DNA from: Rhodothermia bacterium
Lineage (GTDB): Bacteria > Bacteroidota > Rhodothermia > Rhodothermales > UBA2364
Reading direction: 5' to 3'
DNA: 64,000 bases
Assembly (NCBI GenBank): GCA_017303715.1
Contig: JAFLBZ010000023.1
Coordinates: 1-64,000 of the forward strand
Below, one piece after another: positions 16,574 to 25,380 of this stretch. The stretch's first letter is position 1. Each line of letters starts with the position of its first letter. Under the pieces are notes generated by a model that was not told where the DNA came from, ran no database searches, and saw only the letters and a program-made list of their open reading frames with translations. The position numbers and the translations under genes are program-made.

Positions 16574-18673
16574 TTAAAACACAGGGGCGCCATCTTCGCC
16601 AATCGAGCCAATCATGTGCAGAGCGCCATCACGATCCTCGGCCATTAACACCATGCCTTGGCTTTCGAGGCCACGCATTTTTCGGGGAGCGAGGTTTGCC
16701 ACCACCACCACACGTTTGCCCACCACTTCTTCCGGCGCATACTGCTGTGCAATTCCAGAGAGGATTTGGCGTTTCTCAAAACCAAGGTCTATTTGTAAAG
16801 CCAACAATTTATCGGCTTTGGGAACCCGCTCCGCTGCGATGATCGTCCCCATCCGAAAGTCCAATTTTGCGAAATCGTCGTAAACGATGGTGTCTTTTAG
16901 CGGTGCAAAAGTGGCTTCGGGTGTGACGGCTAAAGTAGGTGTTTGTAATGCTTTCGAACGTTGGTGGAGGATGTCTAATTGGGCTTGTATGGCACTGTCT
17001 TCAATTTTTGTGAACAAAATGGAGGGAGGCGCTACGGCTGATCCCGCTTCGAGGAGGCTTTGGCCTGCTTCGTCCCATCCTTTTACGCCAATGTAGCCGT
17101 CTGGCATACTACTTCGGATGTCTTGCATATGAAGCATTGCCCGTAGCTTCGACGCCGTATCGGGCAAGACCGGCTCCATTACAACGGCAAGCGTTGCGCA
17201 AATTTGAAGGGCGACATGGATTACATTGCCCGCAGCCACTTCATCGGTTTTACGCAAATGCCAAGGGGTGGTATCGGCAAAGTATTTATTCCCCAATCGG
17301 GCCAAATTCATCGTTTCAAAAACAGCATCTCTAAACCGAAATTCCTCGTAACACGTCCCAATTTTTGACGGATAAGTGTTCAATTCGGACAAAATCGCTA
17401 GATCGGCTTCTGAGGGATTAACCAATGGGGGTACATGGCCACCATAGAAGTTCTTGGTAAAGGTTAGCGCCCGATTCACAAAGTTCCCCAAAACATCCGC
17501 CAATTCCGAGTTGACCCGCGTTTGGAAATCCTTCCAAGAAAAATCGCTGTCTTTGGTTTCTGGAAAGATACCCGACAAAGCATAGCGCAACAAGTCCGGT
17601 GGGAACACTTCTAAGTATTCATGCAACCAAACCGCCCAACCGCGGCTTGTGGATAGTTTCTGCCCTTCGAGGTTCAAAAACTCATTGGCGGGTACTTGGT
17701 CTGGGAGTACAAATTCGCCGTGTTCGGCCAACATTGCCGGAAAAATCAGACAATGGAAAACAATATTGTCTTTACCGATAAAATGAACCAATTTTGTATC
17801 ACGATCCATCCAATACGTGCGCCAAAGATCGGGATCGCCCTTTTCATTGGCCCATTCTTTTGTGGCCGAGATGTAGCCAATTGGTGCATCGAACCATACA
17901 TACAACACTTTTCCAGCCACATCCGTACCATCAGCGGCATCCTCAGGAACGGGAATACCCCAAGAGAGGTCGCGCGTCATGGCGCGGTCGGCCAATCCGG
18001 CTTGAAACCAACTGCCCACCTGACCAAGGACGTTTTTCTTCCAGTGCGCTCGTTCTCCGATCCATTTTTCCATTTTGGACTGGAGTTCGCCCATCGGCAG
18101 ATACCAATGTGTGGTCTCTTTTTTTACAGGAATGGCCTCTGTAATGGCACTTCGGGGATTGATGAGTTCGTCTGGACTGAGGGACGTTCCACATTTTTCA
18201 CACTGATCGCCATAGGCATCTGGATTTCCACAAATCGGGCATGTTCCGCGCACAAAGCGATCTGCCAAAAAAATACCCGCTTCTGGATCAAAGAGTTGTT
18301 GATTGGTCTTACGGATGAATTTGCCTTTTTGCGCCAAAACCCTAAAAAATTCTTGACTGGTCTTGTAGTGTGTGGGCGAGGTGGTTTTCCCATAATAATT
18401 AAAGGAAACCCCCAAACCATCAAAGGCACGCTTCATCACCTCGTGGTAGCGATCCACAATGTCGTGCGGCGAAACGCCTTCGGAGCGGGCTTTGAGCATA
18501 ATGGGCACGCCGTGACCATCGGAGCCACAAATAAAGACCACATCACGGCCTTTTAAGCGTTGATACCGTACATATAAATCGGAAGGAAGGTATGCACCAG
18601 CAATATGTCCGAGATGTAAAGGGCCATTTGCATAAGGCAATGCCGCTGTTACTAAAATTCGTTTATGATCCAT
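16574..18673 (-). CDS. metG: Methionyl-tRNA synthetase
   Basis: 699 residues, class I synthetase charging tRNA-Met. Order of parts: catalytic Rossmann domain with the HIGH motif HLGH at 20-23 (YANGPLHLGHIAGAYLPSD), zinc finger CPICGNPDAYGDQCEKCG, KMSKS-loop equivalent KLSTSRG, alpha-helical anticodon domain, and a C-terminal Trbp111-type tRNA-binding dimerisation domain (DFRMGTIIAAERVPKADKLL ... SQGMVLMA). The ATG at 18673 gives the standard MxxKRILVTAALPYANGP start; the open frame runs 28 residues further up but those are not family-like. Confidence 0.95.
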   Translation of the reverse strand: MDHKRILVTAALPYANGPLHLGHIAGAYLPSDLYVRYQRLKGRDVVFICGSDGHGVPIMLKARSEGVSPHDIVDRYHEVMKRAFDGLGVSFNYYGKTTSPTHYKTSQEFFRVLAQKGKFIRKTNQQLFDPEAGIFLADRFVRGTCPICGNPDAYGDQCEKCGTSLSPDELINPRSAITEAIPVKKETTHWYLPMGELQSKMEKWIGERAHWKKNVLGQVGSWFQAGLADRAMTRDLSWGIPVPEDAADGTDVAGKVLYVWFDAPIGYISATKEWANEKGDPDLWRTYWMDRDTKLVHFIGKDNIVFHCLIFPAMLAEHGEFVLPDQVPANEFLNLEGQKLSTSRGWAVWLHEYLEVFPPDLLRYALSGIFPETKDSDFSWKDFQTRVNSELADVLGNFVNRALTFTKNFYGGHVPPLVNPSEADLAILSELNTYPSKIGTCYEEFRFRDAVFETMNLARLGNKYFADTTPWHLRKTDEVAAGNVIHVALQICATLAVVMEPVLPDTASKLRAMLHMQDIRSSMPDGYIGVKGWDEAGQSLLEAGSAVAPPSILFTKIEDSAIQAQLDILHQRSKALQTPTLAVTPEATFAPLKDTIVYDDFAKLDFRMGTIIAAERVPKADKLLALQIDLGFEKRQILSGIAQQYAPEEVVGKRVVVVANLAPRKMRGLESQGMVLMAEDRDGALHMIGSIGEDGAPVF

Positions 18674-18850
18674 TGCTAAAAGAGGAAATCGGGTATTCCG
18701 TTTTGGTATTTCGTTTTGTAAAAGATGTAATATGCAACGTTTTATCGCTACATACAAACGAAGGATGGAGGAAAACGAAGATGGTCTCTTGTTAGGAGTA
18801 CGTTTCGTCTTGTGGGTCTAACGAGAGTTTAAATTCTGGAACTTACGCAA

Positions 18851-18881
18851 AAAAAACCGCCAAGCGAGTGCCGAGCGGTTT
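18851..18881 (-). terminator. Intrinsic terminator downstream of the copper cluster
   Basis: Seven-bp stem (18854-18860 with 18875-18881), 14-nt loop, followed on the minus strand by eight T residues. It lies 30 bp after the stop of the gene at 18910-19365. Confidence 0.65.
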
Positions 18882-18909
18882 TACATTGTAAACAATTCTT
18901 TAGGACGGT

Positions 18910-19365
18910 TTAAAACCCAACTCCGATATGGAGGCCCGCCATAAAGTGGCCTTCATGCCCTTCGCCGATCATATATCCTGCGGTGGGGGCAACATGAATT
19001 GGCCCGACGGGAATGTGGTAGTGTAGGTTAAGCGAGGCGGCAAACTCCCATTCATCGTGGTGTTTTAGGTACATCGGATCCGCACCGACATGGAGTTTTG
19101 GCGTGAGTTTATAAACCAAGGGGATAGAAATGCCCTTTTGCTCGTGTTCGGTCATTCCTACAAATCCCAGTCCTACACCCAATTTCTCCCCACTTCCACG
19201 CAGGAAACGTACAAAATGGACATGGTACATCCAGCCACTTTCGCCGATGCTTTTCATAAGCCCTGCACCTACGTGGTTGGGATGAGACATATCGTGGCCT
19301 TCATGTTGGGCAAAGACAGCAGTTCCAGAGAACATAAGGGCTAGTAAAAACAAAATTTTTTTCAT
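18910..19365 (-). CDS. His-rich small secreted barrel-like protein
   Basis: 151 residues. Signal peptide MKKILFLLALMFSGTAVFAQ, then a mature N-terminus HEGHDMSHPNH that resembles metal-binding His tails. The rest alternates short strands (LGVGLGFVGM, SIPLVYKLTPKLHVGADPMY, SLNLHYHIPVGPIHVAPTAGYMI) ending AGLHIGVGF, consistent with a small outer-membrane barrel. It is the last gene behind the MbnP/MbnH-like pair, suggesting a role in copper handling; that is inference. An upstream TTG at 19371 is less likely than this ATG. Confidence 0.65.
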   Translation of the reverse strand: MKKILFLLALMFSGTAVFAQHEGHDMSHPNHVGAGLMKSIGESGWMYHVHFVRFLRGSGEKLGVGLGFVGMTEHEQKGISIPLVYKLTPKLHVGADPMYLKHHDEWEFAASLNLHYHIPVGPIHVAPTAGYMIGEGHEGHFMAGLHIGVGF

Positions 19366-19387
19366 AATCAAATGGCGTTGTTTGGGT

Positions 19388-20410
19388 TTATGGATGCGAA
19401 AAACGTTTATCCGAAAGGAACGAATCGTCTTTCAAGGTCTTAAGGAAAGCAAGGAGAACCCGTTTATCGGTATCCGAGAGAGCAATACCACGCCGTCCGT
19501 TCTGGTTCAGCAAAGGGTCTAAGTTCTCTGTTGCCTGAACACCACTGTTGTAATGCTCTAAGACTCGCGCTAAAGAAGAAAATCTCCCGTCGTGCATATA
19601 GGGCGGTGACTCGGTGACATTCCGAAGGGAAGGAACCTTGAATGTTAATCGGTCTTCGTCTTTTAGGGTAATCAGGGCGCGTCCCAGATCAGGGTTTGGT
19701 GTTGGCTTTAAGCCATTGTTTCGGAACTTCAGATCGGTAAACAGAGGCGCAGGGTGGCAGGTAGCACATTTAAGGTTAAACACCCGCAAGCCTTCTTCCT
19801 CATCCGCTGTCAAGGTAATGCCGGCTTCTTTACGGATATAGCGGTCGTATTTGCTATTGGCAGAAACCATCATGAGCATAAACTGGGACAGTGCTTTTAA
19901 GAAGCGGGCTGTTGTGACGTCCTCCGTACCATAGGCACTTCTGAACAAAGCAGGGTACTTGCTGTCTTTTCGGAGTTTCTCCAAAACACGATCCAAGGAC
20001 TCGTCCATTTCGTTCACATTCATAATCGCACTTGGGGGCTGAAGATCAAGGTCATGAACACCACCATCCCAAAAGAAATCGGAGTGCCAAGCAAGATTGA
20101 ATAGCGCTGGCGCATTTCTTGTACCGAGCCGATCATCTATTCCATGACTCACGTCATGGTCGAAGTGCGAGAAAGCAGCCTCTTGTTGGTGGCAATCGGC
20201 ACAACTGATCGAGCCATCCCGGGAAAGTTTTCCGTCATAAAACAAGGCACGCCCCAGTTCAAAACCGGCAGTGGTTATGGGTGTGTTCTCGAACCGATAG
20301 ACAGGATCAGGAAACCCTTCCGGCGTCTTGAAAGAGACTTCCGTCGGGGTTTCCGGCGTATCTACCGTCGAACAACCCGCAATCAGGAGGAGGATCCAGA
20401 TGCGTTTCAT
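19388..20410 (-). CDS. MbnH/MauG-like di-haem cytochrome c peroxidase family lipoprotein
   Basis: 340 residues. Lipobox LLIAGC (Cys13). Two haem-c attachment sites C70-ADC-H74 and C215-ATC-H219, in the tandem arrangement of bacterial di-haem peroxidases. Segments HGIDDRLGTRNAPALFNLAW, FFWDGGVHDL, FKVPSLRNVTESPPYMHDGRF and FLKTL are family typical. Gene order with the MbnP-like lipoprotein 11 bp upstream matches MbnH, which oxidises a Trp of MbnP to kynurenine to create a copper site, rather than a stand-alone peroxidase. Both proteins are exported. Confidence is high in the family and moderate in the MbnH role. Confidence 0.85.
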   Translation of the reverse strand: MKRIWILLLIAGCSTVDTPETPTEVSFKTPEGFPDPVYRFENTPITTAGFELGRALFYDGKLSRDGSISCADCHQQEAAFSHFDHDVSHGIDDRLGTRNAPALFNLAWHSDFFWDGGVHDLDLQPPSAIMNVNEMDESLDRVLEKLRKDSKYPALFRSAYGTEDVTTARFLKALSQFMLMMVSANSKYDRYIRKEAGITLTADEEEGLRVFNLKCATCHPAPLFTDLKFRNNGLKPTPNPDLGRALITLKDEDRLTFKVPSLRNVTESPPYMHDGRFSSLARVLEHYNSGVQATENLDPLLNQNGRRGIALSDTDKRVLLAFLKTLKDDSFLSDKRFSHP

Positions 20411-20421
20411 ACCGTTATTGT

Positions 20422-21249
20422 TTAAGGAACGTTGGGTTGTAAAGCCTTCAGGGTATAGGCTTTCGCATAATTTGCAGATACGTTTGCACCTAAAGGATTA
20501 ACCATGATCACCGGATCTTCGGACAGTTTCATGGTGTATGATCCGGTGAAAACCTTTAAGACGTCCATCTTAACATCCACTTGTGGCGTTTTATTTTTGC
20601 GGATCTTTAATACATCGGTATCAAAGGCAAGGGTGTTGTTTTTAAGGTTATTAATGGTCTTTACGGGCGGCGTGCCAAATCCACCACCATATTGGCCAAT
20701 ATGGTATCGGTAATTGGTTGTGCCGTCGGTTGCAGGTTTGGCTTGTGGAGAAGCCCCCTCCATTTTGAAGAAGATATAGCCCGAATTCCAAGACCAATAC
20801 ATCCCTTTTGCTTTTCCGGCGATGTCTAAGGTTCCGGTACGCTTAGAAACATCCATTGTATTGCGGAGGCTATCCACCCCAATCATATAGGTTAGTGCTT
20901 TGTAATTGCCCGCAGGTACATCGGTTAGGGTAAGTGTCAGGCTGGTTGGGTCGGACTCGTCCACCAAGAAGTAGGAAGATTCTTGTGGATAGGCCACCAC
21001 TTTACCATCTTCGGTGGTGAGTTTGATGTTGCTTACAAAGTACTTTAGGGTGGTAACATTGAAGGTCTCGCCGGCGGCATTGGTATAGTTTCCGGTTTCC
21101 ATAACCAAGTCTTTGTCGCCCGCTACATTATCGAATGCGATTTTTAAGGTTCCCTTGTCGGTGGCACTAAAGCCATCATTTTCAAACAAGTCACAACCAG
21201 CGCCTCCAAACAATAAGAAGAAGGCACTTAATAAATATTGAAGTTTCAT
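20422..21249 (-). CDS. MbnP-like copper-binding lipoprotein
   Basis: 275 residues. Lipobox GGAGC (Cys19). The mature sequence follows the MbnP pattern: LKIAFDNVAGDKDLVMETGNY, TFNVTTLKYFVSNIKL, YFLVDESDPTSLTLTLTDVPAGNY, YMIGVDSLRN, and the diagnostic MYWSWNSGYIFFKMEG around W152 and W154. In the methanotroph pair MbnH converts a Trp of MbnP to kynurenine, forming a Cu(I) site. Which Trp would be modified here cannot be read. The next gene encodes the MbnH-like protein. The ATG at 21249 is chosen over one at 21291 because it gives a standard lipoprotein signal. Confidence 0.8.
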   Translation of the reverse strand: MKLQYLLSAFFLLFGGAGCDLFENDGFSATDKGTLKIAFDNVAGDKDLVMETGNYTNAAGETFNVTTLKYFVSNIKLTTEDGKVVAYPQESSYFLVDESDPTSLTLTLTDVPAGNYKALTYMIGVDSLRNTMDVSKRTGTLDIAGKAKGMYWSWNSGYIFFKMEGASPQAKPATDGTTNYRYHIGQYGGGFGTPPVKTINNLKNNTLAFDTDVLKIRKNKTPQVDVKMDVLKVFTGSYTMKLSEDPVIMVNPLGANVSANYAKAYTLKALQPNVP

Positions 21250-21441
21250 GGATAAATATTTGGGATTTTTCAGACAAAATAAACCCATCATCTGTGCAAT
21301 TAAACAAGATGAAATACCTTTTTAATTTGAAGAAATTACAACACCATCATGCCATCATTTTTAATAAATGAAGTGCATCATGAAGCCATTCTCCGGCAAA
21401 GAGGGCATGGGTTTGGGTAAACGACGATTGGCCAAAGTGGC

Positions 21442-21834
21442 TTAGGCGAAGAGATTGGGCGGATGGTCAATTTCGACGGGGATGCCCTTCAACGGATGGT
21501 CATCCTTGCATAAAAGCACTTTTTTTGGGGTAGAACCATCCAGCCGGAGCGAGGGGTCATTCAGCGGAGCAACATAAACAAGGCCCACTAATTGTTGCTC
21601 TACAGAACCCTTTTCTTGTTGTTTTTGTTGATCTTGATCCGTTTTTTGCAATCTTAGGCGCAAATAGCATTTACCGTTACATTGCATCCCTGGCTTGTTA
21701 CGGTTAATGCACAATACTTTGCGAATGTAATCTTGACGCCGCACAAAATCGAGTTGTACCCATAACGGAACCAACCCTTGTATGACCAACAAGAGCAGGA
21801 GTGTCGGGGTAAGAAATGCGCGAGTCGTTTGCAT
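21442..21834 (-). CDS. Small Cys-motif membrane protein next to MbnP
   Basis: About 130 residues: one N-terminal hydrophobic helix (LTPTLLLLLVIQGLVPLWVQL) and an extracytoplasmic tail with a CIN-x7-CNGKCYL motif, then a Lys/Gln-rich charged stretch and hydrophobic C-terminus. This C...CxGKC pattern recurs in short Bacteroidota proteins encoded beside copper or TonB-receptor genes; the biochemical role is unknown. It lies 192 bp upstream of the MbnP-like gene, same strand. An in-frame TTG at 21855 would add seven residues. Confidence 0.6.
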   Translation of the reverse strand: MQTTRAFLTPTLLLLLVIQGLVPLWVQLDFVRRQDYIRKVLCINRNKPGMQCNGKCYLRLRLQKTDQDQQKQQEKGSVEQQLVGLVYVAPLNDPSLRLDGSTPKKVLLCKDDHPLKGIPVEIDHPPNLFA

Positions 21835-21955
21835 AAGTTGCTTAAAATGAGCCAAACAAAACTAAGAAGGCTGTTGTTTAAATCCTAATTTAAAAACGTG
21901 ATTTTTGTTTGAAGATCATTGTTTTTATTTTGTCGTTAATCATATAAATAAAATT

Positions 21956-21991
21956 AAAAAAAATGGCCTAACAAAAAATGTCAGGCCATTT
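21956..21991 (-). terminator. Intrinsic terminator of the endonuclease gene
   Basis: Stem AAATGGCCT (21961-21969) with AGGCCATTT (21983-21991), further ACA/TGT pairing inside, and a long T-run on the minus strand after it. It sits 23 bp beyond the stop of the gene at 22014. Confidence 0.85.
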
Positions 21992-22013
21992 GGCTTGCGA
22001 TTAATCAAGCATT

Positions 22014-23774
22014 TTATTGTTTTATGATTTTTCCAGTATGGCTTTGTCCATTCACCGATAACCGATAGATATATACACCGGCGGGGAGTCCATTAGCCTG
22101 AAGAGCCACCTCATGTTGTCCGTCCGCCACTTGCTCGTTCAGTACGGTTTGAACGGTTCTGCCAAGAACATCGTGCAGGGTAAGTACGACCTGAGCGGAT
22201 TTTCCCGTGGCAAAACGCAGCGTGGACGTCGTTGTAAAAGGATTAGGGAAGGGTTTTTCAACCACAAAAACGGCTGGCTGTGTGCGTTCTTCCTCACGGG
22301 AAGTGGCTGAGTTGCCTGTTCCAGCGAGGGAGACATTCAAGGTGCTACCACTCGAAGGGCTAATGCTCAGGATGCCATTGTAGGAGGAAATGGTGGAAGG
22401 CGCAAAACGCACCCGAATGGGGGTGTAGCCATAGGCCGGAACCGACCCACTACTCCCCGATACGATACTAAACCCTGTACCGGATAGCGAAGTGGTATAG
22501 GTGAAGGCGGCATTACCACGATTAATCACGTTTATTTCGGCCTCTAAGGTTTGTGTAAGACCAATTTCGCCATAATCTTCGGCGGTTGGTACGGCTGTCG
22601 CTAAGACACTGCTTGGTACTCCTGTTGCCGTACCGTAAAAAGAAGAAATTCGGTTTGCAAATTCGGGGTGATCTACAAAGGGATTTCGGTTGTTCTGGAA
22701 GTTCATAATACCCGTATTGCGTGCTTTTTCTTTGGCATCTGGCGGGTCATTGGTATGCCATTGGCGGAGGGCTGTTTCTTGGGTACTGGTAAAAAAGCCT
22801 CCTAAATTGCCATAACGCACCATAAAGTAAAACAGCGAGCGGGCGGTATTGCCTTTTTGTACGTCTCTTGGTTCATAGACATTGCTCAAAAGGTAACTCC
22901 ATTCGCCAGAGCCAGCATTGGTACAAGTTCCATTTTGCGACGGGATGTCTTTGTCGTGACACCGAACACCACTTCCGGTGCGGTTTACATTGCCAAAGGG
23001 GAAGTTTGCCCGTTCGTTATTGGCGTCCACATCCGTAGGGTAGAGGTGGTGAATATCAGAAACCATTGGGTTGTTTTGGTTAAAAAACGACTGCGGCCAC
23101 GTATGTTCTGTGTTTATGTATTCCGGTGACGAGGCACTTGGGCGTTGGGTGCTCGTGGACATGGTTACCAAGCGGCCTGTATAGATGCACTCAAGTGTCT
23201 TGGTATTATTTCCGTTATTAATGGCATCTATAGTGATGCCAAACATGGCATTCCGCGAGGTGTCGTAGCTGTTGTTGGTGTTGTTTTTGATGATGTTGTT
23301 GAGGGCTGTTTTCAGCGCTTCCCCCCAAAGGTCTTGCGTAGAAAGATAATAATCGGTTTTGCTCCCATAGTCCTCATTATAAACGGCTCTGGCAGAGAGG
23401 GCAACCTCTACCACCTCTACCCCATTTTGTGCTTCTACCGTAAGCACGTCTTTGTACGTGAGGTTATCTGGAGAAGAAAAGGAGACGGTGATGATCTGGT
23501 TTCCAGATGCCGCTACGGTGAATGGTGTGACAGGAGTGGCCGAAAAGTGGGTATCGTAAATACTTATCTTTTCTACGGTTACAGATTCAGCTCCCGGATT
23601 TAAGAGCGTAAAAGTTTTGGTGCATACGGTGTCAAAGGTACAATCCCCAAGGTCTAAGGCGGTGACATCCACTTGTAGCATGGGGCGGTTTTGTGCGCTA
23701 CTGATTAAAGGAAATAGCACACACAAAAATGTAAGGAGGTGTTTATATGGCTTGTTCATGGTTTTGGGTTTCAT
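22014..23774 (-). CDS. T9SS-secreted endonuclease I (NucM/EndA family)
   Basis: 586 residues. Signal peptide ends near LISSAQ. An N-terminal choice-of-anchor-D/ASPM-like Ig domain (about 30-130) precedes the endonuclease I core (about 140-380) with the catalytic stretch EYINTEHTWPQSFF and DIHHLYPTDVDANNERANFPFG, a beta-beta-alpha-metal site, plus NPFVDHPEF. A second Ig-like domain (about 385-485) and a T9SS sorting domain (FPNPFTTTSTLRF ... LPAGVYIYRL ... GKIIKQ) follow. It should degrade external DNA/RNA nonspecifically with Mg2+. The start at 23774 or 23759 cannot be separated. No Shine-Dalgarno. Confidence 0.85.
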   Translation of the reverse strand: MKPKTMNKPYKHLLTFLCVLFPLISSAQNRPMLQVDVTALDLGDCTFDTVCTKTFTLLNPGAESVTVEKISIYDTHFSATPVTPFTVAASGNQIITVSFSSPDNLTYKDVLTVEAQNGVEVVEVALSARAVYNEDYGSKTDYYLSTQDLWGEALKTALNNIIKNNTNNSYDTSRNAMFGITIDAINNGNNTKTLECIYTGRLVTMSTSTQRPSASSPEYINTEHTWPQSFFNQNNPMVSDIHHLYPTDVDANNERANFPFGNVNRTGSGVRCHDKDIPSQNGTCTNAGSGEWSYLLSNVYEPRDVQKGNTARSLFYFMVRYGNLGGFFTSTQETALRQWHTNDPPDAKEKARNTGIMNFQNNRNPFVDHPEFANRISSFYGTATGVPSSVLATAVPTAEDYGEIGLTQTLEAEINVINRGNAAFTYTTSLSGTGFSIVSGSSGSVPAYGYTPIRVRFAPSTISSYNGILSISPSSGSTLNVSLAGTGNSATSREEERTQPAVFVVEKPFPNPFTTTSTLRFATGKSAQVVLTLHDVLGRTVQTVLNEQVADGQHEVALQANGLPAGVYIYRLSVNGQSHTGKIIKQ

Positions 23775-23874
23775 TTGGAGAAGAAATAGGAAAACAAAAG
23801 GCGCTTAGCCGAATCTGCCAAGATACGACAGCTTTTCGGATAAACGCCCAAACATTAAGTGGATAAACGATCTG

Positions 23875-24957
23875 TTAAAAATCCCAACGCCGATTAGGGT
23901 CTGTCGGTAAACCCGGAACCCAAGTGGTATTCGGATTGGTAATGACGGGCGTTGTTGGGTTAGACGCAGGCGGATTGGTCCAGAAGTTTTGGTTCACCCA
24001 GCGCTTCAAAGCGGCATCCGTGGTATCCCCAAAGAGCCTTCCGGGACAAAAAGTACCATTCACACCACCTGTATAGCCGGGTGTATGGCGATGGCCAGAG
24101 ATTTGATCGGGACGAATGCGATAAGAACTGAGCATCCAACGTAGCAACGCAACGGTTGAAGTTTGTTGTGCGGGCGTCATGACCTCGTTACGTGCCGCGA
24201 TAAGTTCCACACCCAAAGAATTTGCATTGGCTCCTCGACAATGCCACGCACGATCGGAGTCCCGCACCATCTGATAGATTTTCCCGTCTTTGTTCACCAA
24301 ATAATGGGCGGAACGTTGGGTGCGTGGGTTTTGGTACTGTGTAATGACTTGTGCCAAGTTGGGATTATCGGAACAATGCAGGATGATCCGAGAAATGGTA
24401 CTGCCATTGCGCGACTCTGCATTGGGGCTTTCAAAAAAACCCGAGACCAAGGGTTTGGTATAAGGCTCCGAGGTTCCCGCCCCTGCATGGTCATCGGGTG
24501 GTGTTGGTGTGGTTGGTTGCGATGAGATGCCGAGCAATTGGTTTGCTTCTGGCAAGAGATTCAAGACCTTGTCCACATATGCCGGATTGGTAGAATAGCG
24601 GGGTGCGATGAAGTCTAAATAGCTTTGTGCCGTTCGGGAGTTTTGTCGCCAGCCAAAATAGGGAGAACGATCCATAAACTTCCAGAATCCCCGAATAAAC
24701 GCTACATTATCTGCAAAACCACAATAATAGTCGCCACCATCGCTTGCCATATAAAACACAGGAACGGCAAATCCCTGCATCTCGTTTCTGTACTTTAGCC
24801 CAGCATAATTATAATATTGTTGCGAAAGTTGTGAAAACCCTCTCCCCGACTCTAATATCCATTGGGCTAAAGAGACAGCCCGAAGTTGCGGAAACTCCAT
24901 CGGAAAGGTTTTGTATGCTACTGCCAAACTGGCAAAGCGGGGTGCATAATTGGGCAT
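23875..24957 (-). CDS. Bifunctional peptidoglycan hydrolase: glucosaminidase plus amidase
   Basis: 360 residues. N-terminal glucosaminidase/lysozyme-like domain (about 1-155; SLAQWILESGRGFS supplies the catalytic Glu region; YYNYAGLKYRNEM, FADNVAFIRGFWKFM), a Pro/Thr linker, then an Amidase_2 domain (about 190-325) with IILHCSD, AHYLVNKDGKIYQMV, CRGANANSLGVEL, SGHRHTPGY and FCPGRLFG giving zinc ligands His, His, Cys. A Pro/Asn-rich tail ends the protein. I see no signal peptide from this ATG or from the longer TTG-start frame (25026), which is odd for an enzyme that must reach peptidoglycan. Confidence 0.75.
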   Translation of the reverse strand: MPNYAPRFASLAVAYKTFPMEFPQLRAVSLAQWILESGRGFSQLSQQYYNYAGLKYRNEMQGFAVPVFYMASDGGDYYCGFADNVAFIRGFWKFMDRSPYFGWRQNSRTAQSYLDFIAPRYSTNPAYVDKVLNLLPEANQLLGISSQPTTPTPPDDHAGAGTSEPYTKPLVSGFFESPNAESRNGSTISRIILHCSDNPNLAQVITQYQNPRTQRSAHYLVNKDGKIYQMVRDSDRAWHCRGANANSLGVELIAARNEVMTPAQQTSTVALLRWMLSSYRIRPDQISGHRHTPGYTGGVNGTFCPGRLFGDTTDAALKRWVNQNFWTNPPASNPTTPVITNPNTTWVPGLPTDPNRRWDF

Positions 24958-25380
24958 AAGGTGCAAACTTGAGTTGTATAAAGAGACGTTTATGCCCAAA
25001 CGAAGAATCACTGTTTTCGGTTCCAATCAAAGCCAAATTTACGCCGTTTCGGTGGCTCTTATTGGCCATAAAACCTGTACTATGGCTTTAAATACCTTTG
25101 GGCATGGACTATGGACGGACATCCGTGTTGCATATCCGCCCTTTCACCTCCGAAGACCCCGGAGGTATGCGGGTGTGGTGTCTGTGTTATTGATGCCAGT
25201 TATGGATTTCAAACCATTGTTGCTAAATGAATGAGCTTTTTGGACTCCAGCCATATCCACCCAGAATAAAAAAAGTCCGGTTGTTACCCATATTCGACCT
25301 CCATGATTGAAGGGTTTCGTAGGAAGTTATCGTTTTTTACTGACTTATGGTGTAGGTAAAATCCCACATTCTCGAAAAGA
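24958..25380. other. Gene-free stretch between divergent/tandem units
   Basis: Nothing convincing. Short open frames here (for example plus strand 24950-25234) lack family features. It probably holds the promoter of the hydrolase gene and the trailer of the efflux operon. Confidence 0.4.

Noticed and set aside
17696-18556. 286-residue plus-strand frame antisense to metG
   Set aside because: Shadow of metG: the minus frame matches the synthetase along its length, and the plus frame has no family features.
23145-23603. 152-residue plus-strand frame antisense to the endonuclease gene
   Set aside because: Shadow of the T9SS endonuclease; no independent evidence.
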